A stretch of DNA of 64,000 nt from Lolium rigidum (lineage: Eukaryota; Streptophyta; Magnoliopsida; Poales; Poaceae), in contig NC_061508.1 of NCBI RefSeq assembly GCF_022539505.1, positions 90,933,276 to 90,997,275 of the forward strand, in the 5' to 3' direction. A program made the position numbers and the translations under genes. Positions 1-10,982 of this stretch are shown piece after piece (position 1 is the first letter of the stretch; each line of letters starts with the position of its first letter). The notes below the pieces were generated by a model. It was not told the origin of the DNA, did not search any database, and was given only the letters and a program-made list of their open reading frames with translations.

Positions 1-235
1 CCGAGGAGATCGGCCACGCGCGGAGATCGGGAGATCGAAGCCGCGCACGGAGATCGACTTCGGGGAAGGCGCGTGTCGGAGATCGACTTCGGCCAGGAGA
101 TCGGCCACGCGCGGGGGAGCGGGGCCGGAGGAGATCGGCCACGCGCGGAGCAGAGGAGAGATCGAGTCGGGGAGAAGCCGGCAGTGGGACGGCCGGGAAC
201 AAGTCTTCGGAAGGATCAATTTCGCTCTGATACCC
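1..235 (-). mobile_element. Internal 5' end of a small LTR retroelement, cut by window edge
   Basis: This GC-rich stretch repeats the words GGAGATCGG and GGCCACGCGCGG several times. It ends at 224-234 in GCTCTGATACC, the reverse complement of the initiator-Met tRNA primer binding site (GGTATCAGAGC) used by plant Copia-type elements. The site lies one base from the LTR that follows, so the internal domain of a minus-strand element runs leftward out of the window. No convincing coding frame is visible; the plus-strand frame starting at 73 reads like GC-repeat translation. Confidence 0.6.
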
Positions 236-367
236 TGTTAGGGAATATACTTGTTATATTACCAGAGGACCAAAGGCCACAATATATAGTACATGTACAG
301 GTGCACATATGCAGAAAGCCCCCTAACATATAGGGAAACTACAATATACAGATATATACATCTAACA
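236..367 (-). mobile_element. Short LTR (132 bp), Copia/TRIM-like, 5' LTR in minus orientation
   Basis: The segment begins TGTTAG and ends CTAACA, a perfect 6-bp terminal inverted repeat with canonical TG...CA ends. It directly abuts the tRNA-Met primer binding site on its left. At 132 bp it is short for a Copia LTR and in the range of TRIM or small non-autonomous elements. The matching LTR and the target duplication would lie left of the window. Confidence 0.65.
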
Positions 368-1000
368 ACACCGTCGAGTCGACGCCACATTTTGAATACA
401 ATACTTAATAATGGCAAATGATGAACAACCTGACGTGGTCATCTCATCTTTTATTTTTCTGGCTACTCAGCGTGCTTCCCTATCAAACGGGTCCCCGGAA
501 ACGTCCCCTTCGAATATACGGATATTCTTTTTCCCTATGTTTTACTTCCTCATTCCAATGAATAATGCGCACATATTTTTAAGATTTATGTTTGATAAAA
601 AATTAAACAACTATATCCCGTTATTCATTAGATTCGTATTGAAAAATATTTTTAGTGATATCATTTTTTATGAAATAACCATCATATACTTAAATTAATT
701 CTTAGTTAAATTTAAATCTTGGAAAGCCTGTGCGCTTTATTCATACTAACGGAGGTAGCATCATATTTCCAAGTTGCGTCACTGTATATGGGTTCATGGA
801 AGCCATTGATACAATTGGAACTATGCCACCTCTGGACAAAACCTTATCTTCCAATCGCATAAAATAAAGTTAGGTGTGTATCACGTGCTCCATTATTATA
901 GTATTTCTCAATCTGACTTTTTTGGAAGTAAATAATTGCTAATAATAATCAAGAAGTACATACATTTTTAAAACGGAATTGCTAAGTTTCAGCTAGCTGA
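368..1000. other. AT-rich intergenic, no feature recognised
   Basis: Both strands were read. There is an open frame at 411-698 with no recognisable motif and AT-rich composition. Nothing resembling a gene, RNA or repeat end was found before the Harbinger terminus at 1001. Confidence 0.5.
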
Positions 1001-1806
1001 GAGCATCTCCACTGGCAGCCCCAAATAGAGGCCGGTAGGGGTGCCGGCACCTCCGTTTGGGAGGCATCGGCAATGTGCATTTCCATTTGGGGAGGCTGCT
1101 CCCACACCGACGCCTCCCAAACGGCAGCCCCCAAATTATTCATACAATCAATCAAATAAATAGTACTTCAATTATTCATACAATCCAACAAATAAATAGT
1201 GCTTAAATTATTCATAGAGGCAAACAAATAGAAATAAAATCATGCATTGTTGGCTGCTCCTCTCCTCGCCCACAAATGCGCAACTAGATCCGCCTTCAGC
1301 TGTGCATGGACGCCTACATCTCGAATTTCATTGTGCATATTAAGAAAAGCCGCAAATTCTTGGGGTACATGCTCTACCTCAGCTAGTGGCCTTTGATAAT
1401 CAAATGGATGATCATCCTACACAGGTGCGTCGCGCTCGCTCTCAATGATCATGTTGTGGATGATCACACATGCGTTCATCACCTCCCACATTTGTGCCTC
1501 AGACCAAGTGAGAGCAGGGTACCTGACAATGGCGAAACGCTGCCGAAGCACTCCAAAAGTACGCTCAACACTTGCGTGCTGCTTCCTGGCATGTTGCAAA
1601 ATAGGCTTCCATCTCGTTTGATGGAGAGGGAATTGTCTTCACAAATGTAGCATACGTCGGGTAGATACCATCAGCTAGATAGTACCCCTTGTTGTATGTG
1701 TGACCATTTACCTCAAAGTTCACGACAAGAGCTTGTCCCTCAGCTAGGCTGACAAACACCGGAGAGCGCTGCAGCACGTTGATATCATTGTTTGTTCCTG
1801 CCATGC

Positions 1807-2160
1807 TGATGGCGTGTAACTCACACGTTCGTTGGGAACCCCAAGAGGAAGGTATGATGCGCACAGCAGCAAGTTTTCCCTCAGAAAGAAACCAAGGTTT
1901 ATCGAACCAGGAGGAGCCAAGAAGCACGTTGAAGGTTGATGGCGGCGGGATGTAGTGCGGTGCAACACCAGAGATTCCGGCACTGATGGCGTGTAATTCA
2001 CACGTTCGTTGGGAACCCCAAGAGGAAGATATGATGCGCACAGCAGCAAGTTTTCCCTCAGAAAGAAACCAAGGTTTATCGAACCAGGAGGAGCCAAGAA
2101 GCACGTTGAAGGTTGATGGCGGCGGGATGTAGTGCGGCGCAACACCAGAGATTCCGGTGC
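1807..2160 (-). repeat. Tandem duplication of a 177-bp LTR tail
   Basis: Units 1807-1983 and 1984-2160 are nearly identical. Each starts TGATGGCGTGTAA on the plus strand and ends ATTCCGG followed by CAC or TGC. The junctions share GTGCC/GGCACC microhomology with the end of the LTR body, suggesting template switching or slippage. Overlapping open frames here are translations of this repeat and not genes. Confidence 0.85.
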
Positions 2161-4985
2161 CAACGTGGAACCTGCACAACACAACCAAAGTACTTTGCCC
2201 CAACGAAACAAGTGAGGTTGTCAATCTCACCGGCTTGCTGTAACAAAGGATTAACCGTATTGTGTGGAAGATGATTGTTTGCAGAGAAAACAGTAAAAAC
2301 AAGTATTGCAGCAGATTTGTATTTCAGTATAAAAGAATGGACGGGGGTCCACAGTTCACTAGAGGTGTCTCTCCCATAAGATAAAAGCATGTTGGGTGAA
2401 CAAATTACAGTCGGGCAATTGACAAATAGAGAGGGCATAACAATGCACATACATGTCATGATAAGTATAGTGAGATTTAATTGGGCATTACGACAAAGTA
2501 CATAGACCGCCATCCAATCGCATCTATGCCTAAAAAGTCCACCTTCGAGGTTATCATCCGAACCCCTTCCGGTATTAAGTTGCAAAGCAACAGACAATTG
2601 CATTAAGTATGGTGCGTAATGTAATCGACAACTACATCCTTAGACATAGCATCAATGTTTTATCCCTAGTGGAAACAGCACAACACAACCTTAGAACTTT
2701 CTGTCACTGTCCCAGGTATCAATGCAGGCATGAACCCACTATCGAGCATAAATACTCCTCTTTGAGTTAAGAGCAAAAACTTGGCCAGAGCCTCTACTAA
2801 TAACGGAGAGCATGCAAGATCATAAACAACACATAGGTAATAACTTGATAATTAACATAACATGGTATTCTCTATCCATCGGATCCCGACAAACACAACA
2901 TATAGCATTACGGATAGATGATCTTGATCATGTTAGGCAGCTCACAAGATCCAAGAATGAAGCACAATGAGGAGAAGACAACCATCTAGCTACTGCTATG
3001 GACCCATAGTCCAGGGGTGAACTACTCACTCATCACTCCGGAGGCGACCATGGCGGTGTAGAGTCCTCCGGGAGATGATTCCCTCTCCGGCAGGGTGCTG
3101 GAGGAGATCTCCAGAATCCCCCGAGATGGGATTGGCGGCGGCGGCGTCTCTGGAAGGTTTTCCGTATCGTGGTTCTTCGCCTCAGGGGTTTCGCGACGGA
3201 GGCTTTAAGTAGGCGGAAGGGCAACGTGGGGGGCCACACGAGGGCCCCACACCACGGTCGGCGCGGCCAAGACCTGGGCCGCGCCGCCCTATGGTGGCGG
3301 CCCCTCGTGGCCCCACTTCGACTCCTCTTCGGTCTTCCGGAAGCTTCGTGGCAAAATAGGACCCTGGGTTTTGATTTCGTCCAATTCCGAGAATATTTCG
3401 TTACTAGGATTTCTGAAACCAAAAACAGCAACTGGCTCTTCGCCATCTTGTTAATAGGTTAGTTCCAGAAAATGCACGAATATGACATAAAGTGTGCATA
3501 AAACATGTAGGTATCATCAATAATGTGGCATGGAACATAAGAAATTATCGATAGGTCGGAGACGTATCAGGCGCCAACGTGGAACCTGCACAACACAACC
3601 AGAGTACTTTGCCCCAACGAAACAGTGAGGTTGTCAATCTCACCGGCTTGTTGTAACAAAGGATTAGATGTATAGTGTGGATGATGATTGTTTGCAGAGA
3701 ACAGTAGAACAAGTATTGCAGTAGATTGTATTCGATGTAAAAGAATGGACCGGGGTCCACAGTTCACTAGAGGTGTCTCTCCCATAAGATAGCATGCTGG
3801 GTGAACAAATTACAGTCGGGCAATTGACAAATAGAGAGGGCATAACAATGCACATACATGACATGATGAATGTTGTGCGATTTAATTGGGCATTACGACA
3901 AAGTACATAGACCGCTATCCAGCATGCATCTATGCCTAAAAAGTCCACCTTCAGGTTATCATCCGAACCCCTTGCAGTATTAAGTTGCAAAACAACAGAC
4001 AATTGCATTAAGTATGGTGCGTAATGTAATCAATAACTACATCCTCGGACATAGCATCAATGTTTTATCCCTAGTGGCAACAGCACATCCACAACCTTAG
4101 AACTTTCTGTCACTCGTCCCGGATTTAATGGAGGCATGAACCCACTATCGAGCATAAATACTCCCTCTTGGAGTTAAGAGCAAAAACTTGGCCAGAGCCT
4201 CTACTAATAACGGAGAGCATGCAAGATCATAAACAACACATAGGTAATAGATTGATAATCAACATAACATAGTATTCTCTATCCATCGGATCCCGACAAA
4301 CACAACATATAGAATTACAGATAGATGATCTTGATCATGTTAGGAAGCTCACAAGATCCGACAATGAAGCACATGAGGAGAAGACAACCATCTAGCTACT
4401 GCTATGGACCCATAGTCCGGGGGTGAACTACTCACTCATCACTCCGGAGGCGACCATGGCGGTGAAGAGTCCTCCGGGAGATGAATCCCCTCTCCGGCGA
4501 GGTGCCGGAGGTGATCTCCGAATCCCCCGAGATGGGATTGGCGGCGGCGGCGTCTCGATAGGTTTTCCGTATCGTGGCTCTCGGTATCGGGGGTTTCGCG
4601 ACGAAGACCTTAAGTAGGCGGAAGGGCGGAGTTGGAGGGGTCACGGGGCCCCACACAGCAGGGCCGCGCGGGCCCCTCCTGGGCCGCGCCGCCCTAGTGT
4701 GGCGGCGCCCCGTGGCCCCACTTCGTCTTCCCTTCGGTCTTCTGGAAGCTTCGTGGCAAAATAGGACCCTGGGCGTTGATTTCGTCCAATTCCGAGAATA
4801 TTTCCTTTGTAGGATTTCTGAAACCAAAAACAGCATGAAAACAAGAATCGGCTCTTCGGCATCTCGTTAATAGGTTAGTGCCGGAAAATGCATAAATACG
4901 ACATATAATGTGTATAAAATATGTAGATATCATCAATAATGTGGCATGGAACATAAGAAATTATCGATACGTCGGAGACGTATCA
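1807..4985 (-). mobile_element. Compound Gypsy LTR insertion: tandem LTR bodies, no internal domain
   Basis: On the minus strand the insertion begins TGATACGTCTCCGACG and ends ACGCCATCA. It is flanked by a perfect 5-bp duplication, CATGC on the plus strand at 1802-1806 and 4986-4990. Inside are two LTR bodies head to tail (4985-3570, about 1416 bp, and 3569-2156, about 1414 bp) followed by two copies of a 177-bp LTR tail (2160-1984 and 1983-1807). No primer binding site, gag or pol separates them, so this is not an ordinary two-LTR element. The family, with this TGATACGTC start, is a common grass Gypsy LTR (Sabrina/WHAM-like by memory, not verified). Confidence 0.8.
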
Positions 4986-6193
4986 CATGCCAAAAAATGC
5001 AATGCCAAATCCAAAGCTCATGGTCTGCCACCGCCTCAAAAATGACACTGCACTCACCAGTATGCCCCTTGTAGATCCCCTGCCAAGCAAAAGGGCAATT
5101 CTTCCAGCCCCAATGCATACAGTCAATGCTTCCGAGCATCCCAGGAAACCCTCTTGCTGCATTCTTTTGCAGGATCCGAGTTGTATCATCTTCTCTTGGT
5201 GCTCTCAAATAGTCTTTAGCAAACACCGCTATGATGGCTCGGTAGAACCTGTAGAGAGTCTTTGTACATGTCAACTCTGCCATTCGTAGGTAGTCATTGG
5301 ATGTATCTGAAGGAGCTCCGTATGCAAGACAGCGCATTGCAGCAGTGCACTTCTGAATTGAGGTGAAACCCCACAAACCTGTGCAATCTTGCTTGGCCAT
5401 GAAGTACTTGTCGTACTCCCTAACGCCGTGGACAATCTTCAAGAACAGCTCCTTGTTCATCCTAAACCGGCGCCGAAATTCCTTCGGCGAATGAGTTGCG
5501 TCGTCATTGAAGTAGTCAGCGTCAAGCAGCATTGCGCCGGCTTCACGATGCCAGTTGATGTTCCCCCTCTTGCCTGGCTTTGAGCCGCCACACCGAGGCA
5601 CGACGAAGAAAGGCTGGCGAACACGCAGCATGTTCGTCAGAATCAGCTGCTGCTGTTGCCGCCGAACAACCTGAGCGTTCTGCTCCTCCGTGAACAGCTG
5701 CACCATCATCTCGTCGTCACTGTCCATCGCGGCAATCAGAGGAACACCTTGCGGGCGGGGCGATACTATTGCGGTGGCGGCGAGCTCTGTTCCGGGCGAA
5801 ACAGCGGCCGCCGGTCGAGGGGGTGGCGGCCGTGTCGATGGACGGCGGTTCCTAGACAGTCGGCGGTGTCTATTGCAAGCAGGGGGCCGCGGCGGCGACG
5901 GCGACGGTGGCGATCTAGAGGGGTGGGAGTCGGCTCGGGCGTGTGTAGGAGGTGGAAAATCGGTGTGTCTGGCTGCCAGGCGGAGCCCACGCTCGTTTTC
6001 AAATGTGTCGCGAGGTGCCAGCGCGCCCGATTTGCGCCCTTGGCGAAGGGGCCGGCACGGGGTTGCCGGCGATTCTATTGGACTCCAAAATTTGCCGGTG
6101 CCATTTGGGGCGCACCGTGCGAGCCCATTTTCGCTGCCGGCCCCCAAAATGCTATCGGAGCCGCTATCAGGGGCGCCGGTGGAGATGCTCTGA

Positions 6194-7423
6194 GACGTAG
6201 CTAGCTTATGTCTCAGTCACGTGCTCCAGCGTTGGATTTTGTTTCTGCTTGAAGATTCATGTTTGTTGTTGTTTATATTCTGTTTAGGCCCACATCGAAA
6301 CACACTGATGTAATTCGACTGAGATATAAGTTAAGTCTTAGTTGACTGAGACTTAGACGCATCCATTTTAAAAGTAACCAAAAAAATACAAATAGATCTT
6401 TAGAAAACCTAGCGACGTCTGCAAACACTGTAGCTAGACGAAGGCATGCCGCCGTCCTCACACCGCCCTTGGAGTCGAGCGAAACTTATCGTACTAGGAC
6501 TTGTTGTAGTATTCATGTAGGTAATCGTTGTGTTAAGACACCAACAAACCGACACAGTAAAGCAACAACCATGGTCAATGACGAATAGGAAAGCCAGACT
6601 TGCAACTATAACAATGAACGCGAACACCGACCGAATTCCAAACAATTCATCGGGAAGACAACTCCACACGCCATTCGCTGGCGCTATAGGCACCGCCGGA
6701 TCAGAGATATGATGGGAAGGATCTGATTCGGATTTCATGATGTCGTCATCGCTTTACCATTCCAAATAAGACATGTAACTGACCTTAAAGAACCTTTCAA
6801 CCGGCGAGGGGCCGTGGTCTGCCGCACATCCAAGACCCCAAGGCCAATAGAGATGAGACAGACCGGCGGCGGTGCTGCGAGAGAGAAGAACCCCTAGATT
6901 GGTTTGCAAGGCCTCCACTATCCTTGGATGTGCATAGATTACTGGTATCAACCTGAAATGATACAGTGCAAGCGGACTTGTTCATTCTCATCTCATTCTA
7001 TCTTTGCTCCGTTCATAGTCACCACTTCAACGTTTGGAGGATAGAGACCTCTTTACAGAGGTGTCTACACAGTTCGAGAATACGGCTAAGGAGTAGGGTG
7101 GCTACATAGTCGTAGTATCGAAGCTAATGGAGTCTCAGGCTGTTGGTTTTTTTCCTTTCGCTTTCACATTCTTTTGCTTGACACTAGACTCTCAAACGGT
7201 GGCTGTATGGATCTTAGTTATGCAGAGGTTAAGTATAATGCTTAAATTTTTTGAGTAATAAAGCGGCCTTTATCAAAAACAAAATCGCTGAATCATCAAG
7301 CAGAATCAAATGACCCCACATATTAGGGACACTTGACCACTGATTAAGGTTTCTGTCAGAAAGTCACCATTCCTCACGCGAAGCCATATGCTAATTTGCT
7401 GTTCCCCGCGCCCAGCTCGTTTG
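6194..7423. other. Upstream region of the GH1 gene, no other gene recognised
   Basis: About 1.2 kb lies between the Harbinger end and the GH1 TATA box. Short frames on both strands (for example 6409-6738 minus) show no recognisable domain. TTGAC W-box-type cores occur (for example near 7334) but are too common to interpret. The Harbinger insertion sits about 1.3 kb upstream of the start codon. Confidence 0.5.
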
Positions 7424-7431
7424 TATAAATA
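7424..7431 (+). promoter_or_regulatory. TATA box of the GH1 gene
   Basis: TATAAATA lies 77 bp upstream of the ATG at 7508, in CGTTTGTATAAATACAAA. A transcription start near 7455-7465 would give a leader of about 45-50 nt. It is the only good TATA box at the expected distance. Confidence 0.7.
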
Positions 7432-7507
7432 CAAATAGAACATCATGGTCCATCAACGCAGCAATTAAGCCGCATCCCATCCAATACGGATCTGAGAAAC
7501 GAGCGAC

Positions 7508-10029
7508 ATGGAGAGGGCTCTTCTCCTCCCGGCCCTTCTCCTAGCGGCGCTGCTAGCTTGCAGCAGCGGCGGCGTGCATGGCGCGTTCAACAGGTCCAGC
7601 TTCCCCAAGGACTTCATCTTCGGCGCCGGCTCCTCTGCCATTCAGGTACGTATATGTCGACATGGCTTGCTTTTAATTTTGTTGATCAGTGTAGATGCTT
7701 AGCTTCCCTTCCGTATTCATGTTATGCAGTATGAGGGAGCTGTGAACCTGCGGGGCAAGAACATTTGGGACACATTCGCTCACACCCCAGGTCCATCATA
7801 TAGATTCTTACCGCTGTCATTTTTATTAATTAACAGAGCCCAGTTCCATATTGGTTATCGCTGATTTAGTATAGAACGGAGGGAGTACATTTACTCTCTG
7901 TCATAGTGGCTGCCATCCCGTGATCTCATATGTGCTGTAGCTCCAAGATGTGTTTGGCTGGGAAACTGGGCTCTGTTAATTTGTTCGAAACTGTCCGAAC
8001 ATTTATGCTGGAGTGGCAGTGATGAAGAAACTTACTGAATGTGAAAAGGAACACATGTTGCCTGCAGGTAAAATTGCGGATGGGGGCAACCCAGATACAG
8101 CAAACGACTTCTATTATCGGTACAAGGTGTGCCCTTTTTTCTGATCGAATTGTCATGCACAAACTCAAGGCCGTTCATTACATGCTACTTGGAGTCTTTT
8201 GGACTGACCTCGTCGCGAACATGTAAATGCAGGAGGATCTGAAGCTGCTAACCGACATGAACATGGATACTTTCAGGTTCTCCCTTGCATGGTGCAGGAT
8301 CCTTCCATGTAAGTGATTTTTTGCCTACTGTACTTCTCCGTCAGAAAAGAAATGCTGCTTGTGGAAACATGACTTCAGAGTTAAATAGTAACAGAATTTG
8401 TTGTAGCTAATGTTTTGTCTGTTTTCATCAGCTGGAACTATAGCCGGAGGAATCAACAAAGCAGGAGTCGATTTCTACAACAGCCTCATCAACGAAGTTT
8501 TAGCTAAAGGTAATCAACTATGTTCAGCATCCATGGATAGAATCAAAACATAACTCGAAATTACCTGACAAACTGCAGGGCTGGTGCCTTTCGTCACAAT
8601 CTTCCACTTCGACACCCCACAGGTCCTGGAGGACAAGTACGGAGGATTCTTGAGCGAAAACATTGTGTAAGCCTCCATCAATATTTCTGCTCTTTCTTAC
8701 ATCATCCAAAATGGAGGTCCATTAATTTACATGGCAGAATTGAACGTACGCCGGTGCAGGAAGGACTACGTGGAGTACGCGGAGCTGTGCTTCAAGCTGT
8801 TCGGCGACCGGGTGAAGTTCTGGACGACCTTCAACGAGCCCACCATCTTCAGCTCCTTCGGCTACGGCAGCGGCGTGATGGCCCCAGGCCGCTGCTCCCC
8901 GTACTTGTCCAAGAGCTGCGGCGCCGGCGACTCCTCCAGGGAGCCTTACATGGTCGGCCACAACATCCTCATCGCGCACGCCGAGGCCGTGAGCGTGTAC
9001 CGCGCGAAGTATCAGCTGGTGCAGAAGGGCCAGATCGGCATCACGCAGGTGTCCCACTGGTTCGTCCCCTACAGCGACCCGGCCACCGACGCCGACAGGC
9101 ACGCCGTGAAGCGCAGCCTCGACTTCATGCTCGGGTGGTTCATGCACCCGGTCGTGTACGGGGAGTACCCGGCGACGATGCGTCGGCTGGTGGGGAGCCG
9201 GCTGCCGGAGTTCACGGCGGAGCAGTCGGAGAAGCTCAAGAAGTCCTTCGACTTCATCGGCATCAACTACTACACCACCAACTACGCCAAGGCAGCTCCA
9301 GCGCCCAACGGTCTCCAGCAGCAATACGGCACCGACAACTGGGTTGAGCAGACCGGAGTACGCGACGGCGTCCCCATCGGCCCGCCGGTACGTATAATAG
9401 TCGATTCATCTTGCTTACGTGTGGATCCATCCATCTATTATTGATGGACCTGAAATTCTAAATGAATAATGTAGGCTTACGTTCCCATCTTCTTCAACTA
9501 CCCGCCGGGGCTGCGCGCTCTGCTGCTGTACCTCAAGAACATGTACGTCGGCGGCGACACCCCAATCTACATCACGGAGAACGGTAAAGCTGAAACTATG
9601 CATGCTCTCTGATACAGTTCCAGTTATTGATGTTCTTGTTGCGGAATTGGTTGCAGGCACTGTGGAGGGGAACAACAGCACGATCCCGATCAAAGAGGCG
9701 CTCAAGGACGGGACCCGGACCATGTTCCACTACAACCACCTCAAGTTCGTGCGCAAGGCCATCCAGTAAGTGAACACCCACACATCAAACAATACTAGCT
9801 AGCTGGGGAAGCACAATTAAACAGTGCCTGCAAATATCATGATTTCAGGCAGGGGGTGAACGTGAAGGGTTACTTCACGTGGACGTTCATGGACTGCTTC
9901 GAGTTCGGCGACGGTTTCAAGGACAGGTTCGGGCTCGTCTACGTCGACCGCACCACGCTCAAGAGATACCGCAAGACCTCTAGTTACTGGCTCGAGAACT
10001 TCCTCAAGAGATACGTACTGAGTGAGTGA
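7508..10029 (+). CDS. Beta-glucosidase, glycoside hydrolase family 1 (Os9BGlu31-like)
   Basis: Ten exons with GT-AG introns give a 508-residue protein: 7508-7645, 7730-7790, 8068-8126, 8233-8308, 8432-8509, 8579-8666, 8760-9387, 9475-9583, 9657-9765, 9849-10029. Residues 1-25 form a signal peptide, so it should be secreted or vacuolar. The GH1 barrel keeps the acid/base Glu193 in TFNEP and the nucleophile Glu411 in ITENG, plus Gln46, His147 (FHFD) and the NYYT motif. It should cleave beta-glucosides or transfer glucose from them. The C-terminal [15 protein letters not shown] string recalls rice Os9BGlu31-33, transglucosidases acting on phenolic acids and flavonoids; this assignment is from memory. 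Phe468 stands where most GH1 enzymes have the Trp of NFEW. Exon sizes 61, 59, 76, 78 and 88 match the conserved plant GH1 pattern, but the 628-bp exon 7 appears to fuse several usual exons. ATG 7508 is the only start giving a signal peptide. Confidence 0.93.
7828..7981. repeat. 18-bp perfect inverted repeat in GH1 intron 2
   Basis: AATTAACAGAGCCCAGTT at 7828-7845 recurs as its exact reverse complement at 7964-7981, 118 bp apart, inside intron 2 (7791-8067). A lone Stowaway-like terminus (ACGGAGGGAGTAC, about 7875-7888) lies between the arms. This may be a decayed MITE or a hairpin in the pre-mRNA. Confidence 0.6.
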
Positions 10030-10136
10030 CGGGTCAACGTTTAGTTGAGCTCACCACGTACGACGTCCATGCTGTCCGAGCTTGTATATGGTAATTTGAT
10101 TTAGATCGACCAGGATCAAAGTGAAGTGAATAAGTG

Positions 10137-10142
10137 AATAAA
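10137..10142 (+). terminator. Likely polyadenylation signal of the GH1 gene
   Basis: AATAAA occurs 108 bp after the TGA stop in GAATAAGTGAATAAAGGGG. It is the first canonical signal downstream. Plant poly(A) signals are loose, so the true site could differ. Confidence 0.5.
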
Positions 10143-10290
10143 GGGGTAGATCTCATCGGTCCACTTGTACGTCGATCGATCGGAGAGCATGATAATCATA
10201 CGCATGTGCATGTTAATATGTGACCAGCTGATTGAACCGTACAAGTGTTGTGCGCATAGTTTCATGTGTTGAATAGGAAAAGTCCGGTTT

Positions 10291-10653
10291 GAACATGGGT
10301 GCATGTGAACCCTAGTTGGAAATGCATTTTTCAAATGTTAAAAAATTCTGAAATAAAAATATCCAAGTACGTACGCATGTTTCATGTATGCGTACAAAGT
10401 TTTCGCGGAGAAACCACTTTTTTATTTCAGAATCTAAAAAAGACAAAATACGTCACATATATACTGCTATATAGCCCTGCAAAATTTCATTTTTTTGCCG
10501 AGACAAAATAAAAAGTTTTTTCGTCACGAAACTCATGTCGAGGGCACATATTTGAGATCATCTGGGAAATCATTTTGTGTTTCGATTTTTAAAACATGTT
10601 TTGACATCACAATAGAAACTTTTCAAAAAGTGGGTTCACATGCCCCCATGTTC
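10291..10653. mobile_element. MITE-like inverted-repeat element (363 bp)
   Basis: The left end GAACATGGGTGCATGTGAACCC matches the reverse complement of the right end GAACATGGGGGCATGTGAACCC with one mismatch in 22. The interior is AT-rich, with TTCAGAAT/ATTCTGAA words, and has no coding capacity. No clear target duplication was found, so the superfamily is unassigned. Confidence 0.7.
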
Positions 10654-10669
10654 TATATATGCACACTCG

Positions 10670-10982
10670 TGTTGAATATAATTACCTAGTCCTCCTCTAT
10701 TAGATTGGTCTTTTGGTTGAACTGGCTAGACCATGAAATTCCACATGGTATCAGACCACAAGATCCTGGAATCAAATCTTAGCCAACGCAGTATTTAAAA
10801 TAAATATTTGTGGCCTCCAAAAAAAAAAACAAATCCAAGGATATACGTCTAAGGGCCATGAGAGATCTAAAAAGAAAAGGCGCACCGGCCTAGACATGAG
10901 GGAAGATGTTGAATATAATTGCCTAGCCCTCATCCATCGGATCAGTCTTTTGGTTGAACTGGTTAGAGCATGCAATTCCACA
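10670..10982 (+). mobile_element. TRIM-like miniature LTR retroelement (313 bp)
   Basis: Two 76-bp direct repeats (10670-10745 and 10907-10982) both begin TGTTGAATATAATT and end AATTCCACA. The first is followed at once by TGGTATCAGA, the initiator-Met tRNA primer binding site. The second is preceded by the purine-rich GAGGGAAGA, a polypurine tract. Only 161 bp of non-coding sequence lies between, so this is a minimal terminal-repeat retrotransposon in miniature. Flanking 5-mers (ACTCG and TCATC) do not match, so there is no target duplication. Confidence 0.8.

Larger units (their letters stand above)
1240..5727 (-). pseudogene. Harbinger (DDE_Tnp_4 / HARBI1-like) transposase pseudogene
   Basis: The protein reads on the minus strand from a Met at 5727 (MDSDDEMM...) to the insertion at 4986, and resumes from 1801 to a stop at 1240. 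Family landmarks are present: [10 protein letters not shown] with the first catalytic Asp, [13 protein letters not shown] with the second, and [12 protein letters not shown] with the Glu. The gene is dead in several ways. There is a 1-nt frameshift just before the insertion, so the frame reads WIWHCIFW where the family has a WHAFFGM-like string. There is the LTR insertion itself, a second frameshift near 1572, and an in-frame TAG at 1417 before the conserved C-terminal DLV-HLW motif. When active it would have cut and pasted the element at TWA-like sites. The upstream part of the same open frame (to 6147) is proline-rich and probably untranslated. Confidence 0.85.
1001..6190 (-). mobile_element. 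PIF/Harbinger DNA transposon, interrupted by an LTR insertion
   Basis: The left end reads GAGCATCTCCACTGGCAGCCCC and the right end, reverse-complemented, reads GAGCATCTCCACCGGCGCCCC, an imperfect terminal inverted repeat of the PIF/Harbinger type. TGA flanks both ends (998-1000 and 6191-6193), fitting the family's 3-bp target duplication, although TWA is usual. Without the 3.2-kb nested insertion the element is about 2.0 kb, room for the transposase but not for the second Myb-like protein of autonomous relatives. The transposase reads on the minus strand. Confidence 0.85.

Noticed and set aside
1565..2603. 245- and 175-codon minus-strand ORFs
   Set aside because: They read through duplicated LTR tail sequence, and the first joins it to the transposase C-terminal part; not independent genes.
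5690..6204. Plus-strand ORFs of 167 and 182 codons
   Set aside because: They lie opposite the Harbinger transposase 5' region in GC-rich sequence and show no domain; they are antisense shadows.
8722..9347. 200-codon minus-strand and 197-codon plus-strand ORFs overlapping GH1 exon 7
   Set aside because: Shadows of the GC-rich coding exon; only the frame at 8760-9387 carries GH1 motifs.
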